Program-made: the position numbers and the translations under genes
Shown: positions 1 through 4,507 of the stretch, one piece after another
Position numbering within the stretch: position 1 is the stretch's first letter
Layout: the number at the start of each line of letters is the position of its first letter
Origin: Oscillospiraceae bacterium
GTDB taxonomy: Bacteria; Bacillota; Clostridia; Oscillospirales; Ruminococcaceae
Assembly (NCBI GenBank): GCA_017848155.1
Contig: JAGAKC010000304.1
Location: 1-7,835 of the forward strand
DNA length: 7,835 bases
Reading direction: 5' to 3'
Notes under the pieces: model-generated
Seen by the model: only the letters and a program-made list of their open reading frames with translations
Database searches by the model: none
Told to the model about the DNA's origin: nothing

Positions 1-68
1 CCCGAAAGAGCCTCTCCGCTCAGCTTCAGAAGAACTCTTTTGTACTTTGGTGCTATCGTATCAGACAT
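1..68 (-). CDS. pyrH: UMP kinase, N-terminal fragment (cut by window edge)
   Basis: Reading the minus strand from an ATG at 68-66 gives MSDTIAPKYKRVLLKLSGEA followed by LSG, open to the window edge. KYKRVLLKLSGEAL is the characteristic N-terminus of bacterial UMP kinase (PyrH, amino-acid-kinase fold), where the Lys and the SGE segment belong to the nucleotide-binding region. The enzyme phosphorylates UMP to UDP with ATP in the cytoplasm, in pyrimidine nucleotide synthesis. A strong ribosome binding site, GGAGGT at 80-75, lies 6 nt before the ATG and fixes the start. The ATG begins 14 bp beyond the hom stop codon with no terminator between, so pyrH is probably co-transcribed with hom. About 22 of roughly 235-240 codons are inside the window. 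The call rests on a short but very distinctive stretch. Confidence 0.88.
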   Translation of the reverse strand, partial: MSDTIAPKYKRVLLKLSGEALS

Positions 69-82
69 TTAGGTACCTCCCA

Positions 83-1324
83 TCAATAATCAAGAGCACG
101 TATCCTGCCCAGTACATCTGCATGTGCAGAAAGCTTTTCAAGAGCAGCAGCAACTGCGCTCTCCTCCATAACGCCTGCGATGAATGCTATCTCATTTTCA
201 GGCATATTGTTTCTGGAAAGATACTGAACATCACTGAACTCCGACTCGATCACAGACTTTGCAGCCTGCTTATCATTCGCATTTATACGGATGTAGTTTG
301 CACAGCCAAATCTGTCAAAGCTGCGGATGAAGCCCTGATCGCTGTCGTTCCATGTAAGAGAGATACTTGTCTTTTCATGCTTTGCAGCGGAAACGATATC
401 CGATACAACCGCGCTTGCTGTAGGAAGCTTACCTGCGCCCTTGCCGTAGAATACAACATCACCTGTTGCGTCACCTCTTACGAGGATAGCATTGAATACA
501 TCGTTTACTCCTGCAAGCTGGCTGTCGTCCTTGATGACCGCAGGGAATACACCGATGGATATCTCGCCGTCCGCTTCTCTCTTAGCACAGCCGATAAGCT
601 TTATCTTGCTGTCGCAGCTGTCACAGTAATTCACATCCTCAAGTGTTATCTTTGTGATACCCTCTGTATGAACATTTTCAGGATAAACATGCTTTCCGAA
701 AGCGAGAGATGCGAGAATACAGATCTTTCTGCAGGTATCATGACCGTCAACGTCAGCCGAAGGATCACGCTCTGCATATCCCAGATCCTGTGCGATCTTA
801 AGCGCCTCGTCAAAGCCCATTCCGTCACGTATCATCTTTGTAAGGATGAAGTTAGTAGTACCGTTCAGGATACCTGCTATCTCGTCGATCTCATTTGCTT
901 CAAGACATGTGTGGATAGGCTTTATAACGGGTATTCCGCCGCCTACACTTGCTTCAAAGAAGAAGTTTACATTCTTTTCCCTTGCAATAGCAAGAAGCTC
1001 CGCACCCTTTGCGGCAACAAGCTCCTTATTTGATGTAACTACGCTTTTACCTGCCTCAAGAGCGGACTTAACATAGGGATAAGAGAATTTCAGTCCACCG
1101 ATGACCTCAGCGATAACAGTTACCTCGGGATCATTCAGTATTACATCAAAATCCTTTACGAACTTATCCTTATAGGGACTGTCGTCGAAATCCCTGATAT
1201 CCAGTATGTACTTGATATCAAGATCGGTTCCTGCCTTTTTTTCAAGGGCCTCCTTGTTCTTATAAAAGACCTCAACAGTACCCGAGCCGACTACACCGTA
1301 ACCCAGCACAGCAATCTTTGCCAT
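83..1324 (-). CDS. hom: Homoserine dehydrogenase
   Basis: A 413-residue cytoplasmic enzyme that reduces aspartate 4-semialdehyde to homoserine with NAD(P)H, the branch-point step towards threonine and methionine. Visible signatures in order: Rossmann motif GYGVVGSG (residues 8-15), EVIGG (73-77), TSNKEL (97-102), EASVGGGIP (124-132), the family signature GILNGTTN (151-158), DPSADVDGHD with the conserved Asp/Lys pair around D196 and K200, and GKGAGKLPTASAV (294-306). The C-terminal 75 or so residues occupy the place of the ACT regulatory domain, but the usual glycine-containing ligand motif (PGVLA type) is replaced by DKQAAKSVIE (351-360). The start is supported by GAAAGGA at 1340-1334, 9 nt upstream. 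It has its own sigma-A promoter and a leader of about 120 nt, and is followed at once by pyrH. Family assignment is secure; altered feedback control is an inference. Confidence 0.97.
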   Translation of the reverse strand: MAKIAVLGYGVVGSGTVEVFYKNKEALEKKAGTDLDIKYILDIRDFDDSPYKDKFVKDFDVILNDPEVTVIAEVIGGLKFSYPYVKSALEAGKSVVTSNKELVAAKGAELLAIAREKNVNFFFEASVGGGIPVIKPIHTCLEANEIDEIAGILNGTTNFILTKMIRDGMGFDEALKIAQDLGYAERDPSADVDGHDTCRKICILASLAFGKHVYPENVHTEGITKITLEDVNYCDSCDSKIKLIGCAKREADGEISIGVFPAVIKDDSQLAGVNDVFNAILVRGDATGDVVFYGKGAGKLPTASAVVSDIVSAAKHEKTSISLTWNDSDQGFIRSFDRFGCANYIRINANDKQAAKSVIESEFSDVQYLSRNNMPENEIAFIAGVMEESAVAAALEKLSAHADVLGRIRALDY

Positions 1325-1447
1325 ATTCTTACATCCTTTCCTCGGAATCGTACATTATCGCCGTATGACCCGATCACCCCGCTATCGTGCGACGCTCTGC
1401 GCGATCTCTACCCTCGACAAGGCACACTTCCCTGTTCTATTTATATC
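1325..1447 (-). promoter_or_regulatory. Long GC-rich 5' leader of hom
   Basis: The predicted transcript from the hom promoter has about 120 nt of untranslated leader, markedly more GC-rich than the promoter beside it. GTGTGCC near its start can pair with GGTCATAC about 55 nt later (7 bp with one G-U and one bulge), enclosing smaller possible helices such as CGAT/ATCG. No T-box TGGNACC sequence, SAM-box core or intrinsic terminator with a U-tract was recognised, so it is not assigned to a known riboswitch class. It could be a structured regulatory leader or simply a long untranslated region. Confidence 0.35.
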
Positions 1448-1453
1448 CAATAT

Positions 1454-1482
1454 ATTATATCATAGTATTGTGTATTTTTCAA
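1454..1482 (-). promoter_or_regulatory. Sigma-A promoter of hom
   Basis: On the minus strand, -35 TTGAAA (1482-1477), a 17-bp spacer and -10 TATAAT (1459-1454) give a near-consensus vegetative promoter. Transcription would start near 1447, about 120 nt before the hom ATG. It lies just downstream of the aldo/keto reductase stop codon, in an AT-rich stretch. No convincing terminator separates that gene from this promoter, so some read-through into hom is possible. Confidence 0.82.
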
Positions 1483-1519
1483 GTAGTTTTTACCTTAGTT
1501 TTCAAATTCCGCAAAACAT

Positions 1520-2518
1520 TTACTCCGCAAGCACGGATTCGATACGTGATATCTCCTCATCGGTAAAAGTCATCTTGTACACTGCTTCAACGTTATCAGC
1601 TATCTGCTGCGGTCTGGATGCGCCTATGAGAACAGTAGTTACCTTTCCATTTCTCAGCACCCAGGACAGCGCCATCTGTGACAGCTTCTGACCTCTTGAC
1701 GCAGCGATATCATTGAGCTTGTTCAGCTTTGCTACCATCGCATCATTAAGCTGGTCCTTTATCCATGTCCTTCCCTTACCTACTCTGGAATCCTCGGGAA
1801 CTCCGTTCAGATAGCGATCTGTAAGGAATCCCTGATACAGCGGCGAGAACACTGCAAGTCCGAAGCCCTCCCGAACTGCCATATCGTCAAGTCCGTCCTG
1901 CTCTATCCAGCGGTTGAGCATGGAATATGACGGCTGATTTACGATGAAAGGTGTGCGAAGCTCACGGAAGATGGGGAGTATCTGCTTCATCTGTTCGCTG
2001 TTGTAGTTGGAAACTCCCACATAAAGCGCCTTGCCCTGTCTTACGATATGATCAAGCGCCAGAGCTGTTTCCTCTATGGGAGTATCTCCCGGGTCAGGTA
2101 CATGATGATAGAAGATATCCACGTATTCAAGTCCCATGCGCTGTAGGCTCTGGTCAAGAGAGGATATCAGATACTTGCGGGAGCCGTTCTTATCTCCGTA
2201 GGGGCCTGCCCACATATCGTAGCCTGCCTTTGTGGAGATACACATCTCGTCACGGTAGGCTCTCATGCCACGGTCGAGTATCTTTCCGAAATTCTCTTCT
2301 GCCGAGCCATTATATGGATTACCGTAATTATTGGCTAGATCGAAGTGCGTTATACCGAGATCAAACGCAGTGTGCACCATGTTCTCCATGTTTGCGAAAT
2401 TGTCGAGATACCCGAAGTTCTGCCAGAAGCCGAGGGACACAGCAGACAGCTTCAGTCCGCTCTTTCCGCAGCGGTTATAGACCATCTTTTCATAGCGGTG
2501 TTCGTTTGGTGTGTACAT
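1520..2518 (-). CDS. Aldo/keto reductase, YghZ (AKR14)-like
   Basis: A 332-residue NADPH-dependent aldo/keto reductase with a TIM-barrel fold. The closest remembered family is E. coli YghZ, L-glyceraldehyde-3-phosphate reductase, which also reduces methylglyoxal-type aldehydes. Shared blocks include HFDLANNYG (58-66), GSAEENFGKIL (71-81), STKAGYDMW (95-103), GSRKYLISSLDQSL (112-125), EYVDIFYHH (131-139), GKALYVG (162-168), VNQPSYSMLNRW (193-204) and PLYQGFLTDRYLNG (226-239). The expected catalytic tetrad is D60, Y65, K97 and H139. A longer reading frame begins at 2566, but the ATG at 2518 is chosen: GAGGAGG lies 8 nt before it, and 2566 is upstream of the predicted transcription start. It lies downstream of the sigma/anti-sigma pair on the same strand but has its own promoter. 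The physiological substrate cannot be read from the sequence. Confidence 0.93.
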   Translation of the reverse strand: MYTPNEHRYEKMVYNRCGKSGLKLSAVSLGFWQNFGYLDNFANMENMVHTAFDLGITHFDLANNYGNPYNGSAEENFGKILDRGMRAYRDEMCISTKAGYDMWAGPYGDKNGSRKYLISSLDQSLQRMGLEYVDIFYHHVPDPGDTPIEETALALDHIVRQGKALYVGVSNYNSEQMKQILPIFRELRTPFIVNQPSYSMLNRWIEQDGLDDMAVREGFGLAVFSPLYQGFLTDRYLNGVPEDSRVGKGRTWIKDQLNDAMVAKLNKLNDIAASRGQKLSQMALSWVLRNGKVTTVLIGASRPQQIADNVEAVYKMTFTDEEISRIESVLAE

Positions 2519-2526
2519 ATTATTAT

Positions 2527-2533
2527 CCTCCTC
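2527..2533 (-). promoter_or_regulatory. Ribosome binding site that sets the aldo/keto reductase start
   Basis: GAGGAGG on the minus strand, 8 nt before the ATG at 2518, is an almost ideal Shine-Dalgarno sequence. It selects that ATG over two in-frame upstream ATGs (2566 and 2548). Confidence 0.85.
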
Positions 2534-2556
2534 ACATACCGAAGCCATTTTATTAC

Positions 2557-2585
2557 AGTATAGCATATTTTACTCCGTTTTGCAA
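2557..2585 (-). promoter_or_regulatory. Sigma-A promoter of the aldo/keto reductase
   Basis: On the minus strand, -35 TTGCAA (2585-2580), a 17-bp spacer and -10 TATACT (2562-2557). Transcription would start near 2550, leaving about 32 nt before the ATG at 2518. The -35 box lies only a few bases past the hairpin that follows the anti-sigma gene. Confidence 0.7.
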
Positions 2586-2588
2586 TAG

Positions 2589-2620
2589 CAACAGCCGTCC
2601 CGAAATCGGAACGGCTGTTG
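2589..2620 (-). terminator. Hairpin after the anti-sigma gene, probable terminator with weak U-tract
   Basis: CAACAGCCGT (2589-2598) and ACGGCTGTTG (2611-2620) form a perfect 10-bp stem, with a possible CCGA/TCGG extension inside the loop. It starts 4 nt after the TAA of the anti-sigma gene, the usual place for an intrinsic terminator. The minus-strand continuation is CTATTGCAAAAC rather than a T-run, so termination may be incomplete, or the hairpin may mainly protect the 3' end of the mRNA. Read on the plus strand it is followed by TTAATTATT, but no plus-strand gene ends here. Confidence 0.5.
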
Positions 2621-2624
2621 TTAA

Positions 2625-3698
2625 TTATTCAGCTATGAGATCGTAATATACGTCGCCTATCTCGATACCTACCAGATCGTCATAATTAAATGTCACGCTA
2701 TAATCATGTCCGATCTGCGTATGAAAATTATTGGCAGTATCGTATTCCGAAACATCAAATATCTCACCGCTTTGCCATATGTAGTATTCCTCGCTGTATC
2801 CGCCATAACCATGAGGAAGCTGTATCCTTTCACCATCTGAAAAGACAAGATAAACCTGCTTACTTAGCACTTCAGCGTTATATTCCTCAAAGGATAAGGT
2901 AGACGACACGCGATATCCCCCAGTTTTGTGATGTTCTATCGTGACCAATCCATGATCATCATGTGCATAGAGAGCGTAGGAAAGCGGCGATATCTCGATA
3001 AAAACAGGAGTCAGATACTTACTGCTTCGTTCGTTTCCAACAATACTGAACCGCCTGCTCTCTATAGTTTTTTCTACGTCTACAGCAGCATTTCGGGTAC
3101 CATCTGTCATAGGATATCTTATATAAGAGGACAGATCATCACTGTGCCACAGCACATCGTTAATATCAGTGATAAGATAAAAAAAACGGTCTGTTTGAGT
3201 TCGCAGTTCATCTATCTCATGACTTCCATATGCATTGACGGCTGACTCGGAATTATTTTTGCACATTATGTTCAGGATATCATGAGATGAATTAAGTCCT
3301 GTGCCAAACGGCTCATCCGCAAGCCAATCTCTTCCCGTGTCATCAAGAGCTTTGTAGTGAACAGCTGCGTGGATATGCCTTCCGTCGCTCACGAGCTGTT
3401 CGACAGTTATACTGACATGTCCGTCACTGTCCGAAAAAACATTTGACTGTATCTCCGAAACGATATTCTCGTTTCCGCCGAACAGCTTTGTAAGATGCTC
3501 AAAGCCGTAAGCTGCTCCAACTCCTATACCGCATACAGCTATAGTCACAGCTGCTGCGACAGGTACTGCCATTATCTTCTTTTTGTTGCTGCGTTTTTTC
3601 ATATTTGTATCCGCCTTTCCAAGTGCCCCCGAAAGGAACTCCTCATCACTTCTGCAGGAAATGATGTTATCGAAATATCTGTTGATCTCACTCTTCAT
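2625..3698 (-). CDS. Membrane-anchored probable anti-sigma factor (DUF4179-like)
   Basis: A 357-residue single-pass membrane protein. Residues 1-41 form a charged, probably cytoplasmic segment ending in a basic patch (KKRSNKKK, 34-41). Residues 43-64 form one hydrophobic helix, and the remaining ~290 residues would be extracytoplasmic, rich in Tyr, Asp, Ser and Gly. Inferred role: the cytoplasmic tail binds and inactivates the ECF sigma factor encoded just upstream until an outside signal is sensed. This matches the architecture of DUF4179-type anti-sigma proteins of Clostridia. The ATG lies inside the last codons of the sigma gene (11-nt overlap), and GAGGAGGAG within the sigma coding sequence serves as its ribosome binding site, which indicates translational coupling. 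No zinc-binding HxxxCxxC anti-sigma motif is visible. The ectodomain's ligand is not recognisable. The family name is from memory of architecture, so moderate. Confidence 0.72.
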   Translation of the reverse strand: MKSEINRYFDNIISCRSDEEFLSGALGKADTNMKKRSNKKKIMAVPVAAAVTIAVCGIGVGAAYGFEHLTKLFGGNENIVSEIQSNVFSDSDGHVSITVEQLVSDGRHIHAAVHYKALDDTGRDWLADEPFGTGLNSSHDILNIMCKNNSESAVNAYGSHEIDELRTQTDRFFYLITDINDVLWHSDDLSSYIRYPMTDGTRNAAVDVEKTIESRRFSIVGNERSSKYLTPVFIEISPLSYALYAHDDHGLVTIEHHKTGGYRVSSTLSFEEYNAEVLSKQVYLVFSDGERIQLPHGYGGYSEEYYIWQSGEIFDVSEYDTANNFHTQIGHDYSVTFNYDDLVGIEIGDVYYDLIAE

Positions 3699-4164
3699 AA
3701 TTCTCCTCCTCTGAGAGCATCATCCTTAGTTTCCTTCTGGCACGGGTCAGCCTTGTACGGACAGAGGCAGATGTTGTACGGCGTATCGCTGCTATCTCCT
3801 TTACCGAATAGCCCTCATAATAGAACAGATATATCACAGCTGTGCTTTCGGCATCGAGCTGCTGAATATAGCTGCCGAGGGACGATCCGGCATCATCAGA
3901 ACTTCCGATATCAGCAACAGGATCATCCCTGTGTCGGTACCACGCTGACCTTACCATGTCCTTGCAAAGATTGATAGTGACCCTTAGCAGCCATGCCTTT
4001 ACATGCTCATCATCGCTGAAGCGCTTATCGGTCTGATACAGCCGTGCAAAGGCTTCCTGCGCCATATCCTCCGCATCCTCTCTGTTCTTTACGATCCCAA
4101 AGGCAAGTCTGAACACGGTCGGTCTGAAAAGTGATATGTAATTCTCAAACTGCTGAACAGTCAT
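3688..4164 (-). CDS. ECF-type RNA polymerase sigma factor (sigma-70 family)
   Basis: A 158-residue group IV sigma factor with only regions 2 and 4. Region 2 spans about residues 10-76 and includes FRLAFGIVKNREDAEDMAQE (18-37, the region 2.1-2.2 core) and AWLLRVTINLCKDMVRS (57-73). A short acidic linker follows, then region 4 at about 101-150 with the helix-turn-helix YSVKEIAAIRRTTSASVRTR (119-138) and basic RARRKLR. It would direct RNA polymerase to a dedicated promoter set when released by the membrane partner encoded next. A GTG at 4209 would add 15 residues, but it falls inside the predicted -10 box of the operon's promoter. The ATG at 4164 has GAGGTGA 4 nt upstream and is preferred. The stop overlaps the partner gene by 11 nt. 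Its regulon is not visible apart from its own promoter. Confidence 0.93.
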   Translation of the reverse strand: MTVQQFENYISLFRPTVFRLAFGIVKNREDAEDMAQEAFARLYQTDKRFSDDEHVKAWLLRVTINLCKDMVRSAWYRHRDDPVADIGSSDDAGSSLGSYIQQLDAESTAVIYLFYYEGYSVKEIAAIRRTTSASVRTRLTRARRKLRMMLSEEENYEE

Positions 4165-4168
4165 TCTG

Positions 4169-4175
4169 TCACCTC
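4169..4175 (-). promoter_or_regulatory. Ribosome binding site that sets the sigma factor start
   Basis: GAGGTGA on the minus strand, 4 nt before the ATG at 4164. It matches the anti-Shine-Dalgarno sequence well and decides the start against the upstream in-frame GTG at 4209. Confidence 0.8.
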
Positions 4176-4206
4176 GCTCTTTTTTTGAAAGCACCTTCAC
4201 TAATAA

Positions 4207-4233
4207 CACGAAATAAAAAGTACAAATGTTTCA
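4207..4233 (-). promoter_or_regulatory. Putative autoregulatory ECF promoter of the sigma/anti-sigma operon
   Basis: The minus strand carries TGAAAC (4233-4228), a 17-bp T-rich spacer beginning ATTTG, and CGTG (4210-4207). TGAAAC with a CGT-type -10 element at about this spacing is the form recognised by many Gram-positive ECF factors, such as the SigW/SigM/SigX type of Bacillus. Transcription would begin near 4200 with about 36 nt of leader. No sigma-A TTGACA/TATAAT pair was found here. Autoregulation is inferred from the match and the location. Confidence 0.65.
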
Positions 4234-4241
4234 TAAAGTAA

Positions 4242-4272
4242 AAATGCCCTTACATCAAGGTAAGGGCATTAG
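4242..4272 (-). terminator. Distal copy of the 31-bp hairpin repeat, with T-tract
   Basis: An 11-bp perfect stem (AATGCCCTTAC/GTAAGGGCATT) with a 6-nt loop. On the minus strand it runs into TTTTTAC, so it reads as an intrinsic terminator for transcripts coming from xylB. It ends only 8 bp before the ECF promoter's -35 box. It is identical over 31 bp to the hairpin at 4461-4491. Confidence 0.72.
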
Positions 4273-4460
4273 AGACCGTCGAAAAAGTCCCTTTGGGACT
4301 TTCTCGCCGAAACATCCGCACTGCCCGCGTAAGGAATAAGGCGTAGCCGTTTCCAGTACAGTTGTGCGGATAGAGGTTATTTTTCCGACGCACATGTCGT
4401 CGGAAAAATTTATTAAAAAAGCCTGCTTCGCAGGCAAAAACAGAGTTTTTCGACAAGCTG
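4273..4460. mobile_element. Putative MITE/REP-like non-coding element with multiple hairpins
   Basis: The 188 bp between the repeats have ends in inverted orientation: GTCGAAAAA (4278-4286) and TTTTTCGAC (4446-4454), 9 bp perfect. Inside are four further hairpins: 4280-4306 (12-bp stem, one mismatch, TTT loop), 4314-4371 (8-bp closing stem ATCCGCAC/GTGCGGAT with a large loop), 4379-4409 (12-bp stem, CACATGT loop) and 4421-4435 (GCCTGC/GCAGGC). No credible protein is encoded: the short open frames have no ribosome binding sites or recognisable products. The inverted ends and compact size suggest a transposase-less mobile element moved in trans. A structured small RNA or a remnant of tandem duplication are alternatives. 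No transposase is in the window. Confidence 0.55.
4415..4440 (-). terminator. Intrinsic terminator inside the repeat element
   Basis: On the minus strand, GCCTGC-GAA-GCAGGC (4435-4421) is followed by TTTTTT (4420-4415) and preceded by TTTTT, the form of a Rho-independent terminator. It acts in the same direction as the two flanking 31-bp hairpins, so xylB transcripts meet up to three stops before the sigma operon. Confidence 0.6.
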
Positions 4461-4491
4461 AAATGCCCTTACATCAAGGTAAGGGCATTAG
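4461..4491 (-). terminator. Proximal copy of the 31-bp hairpin repeat after xylB
   Basis: The same 11-bp stem as at 4242-4272, beginning 16 bp after the xylB stop. On the minus strand only TTT then CAGCTTG follows, so its U-tract is shorter than that of the distal copy. This fits a terminator whose natural downstream T-tract was separated by the 188-bp element. Confidence 0.6.
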
Positions 4492-4507
4492 TATCATTTT
4501 GTTAAGA

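Larger units (their letters stand above)
4242..4491. repeat. Pair of perfect 31-bp direct repeats flanking a 188-bp element
   Basis: The sequence from 4242 to 4272 is repeated exactly at 4461-4491, giving a 219-bp period. Identity stops sharply on both sides. Each copy is a palindromic hairpin. The repeat could be a target-site duplication of the xylB terminator, a pair of recombination (attL/attR-like) sites, or a hairpin that belongs to the element itself. Thirty-one bases is long for an ordinary insertion-sequence duplication. Confidence 0.85.

Noticed and set aside
47..1033. A 328-codon open frame on the plus strand opposite hom
   Set aside because: It lies wholly antisense to a well-supported homoserine dehydrogenase, is Cys-rich with no recognisable domain, and has no ribosome binding site. 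It arises from the codon bias of the opposite strand.
1325..1447. T-box or SAM riboswitch in the hom leader
   Set aside because: No TGGNACC antiterminator sequence, specifier-loop layout, SAM-box core or terminator with a U-tract was found.
2519..2566. N-terminal extension of the aldo/keto reductase from the ATG at 2566
   Set aside because: It lies upstream of the predicted transcription start, has no ribosome binding site, and would place the strong GAGGAGG inside the coding region.
1951..2646. A 231-codon plus-strand frame opposite the aldo/keto reductase
   Set aside because: Low-complexity Arg/Ser/Pro-rich translation, antisense to a conserved enzyme, with no ribosome binding site or promoter.
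4250..4456. Short minus-strand frames inside the repeat element, as possible small proteins
   Set aside because: They overlap each other and the hairpins, lack ribosome binding sites, and give unrecognisable sequences. The region behaves as non-coding structure.
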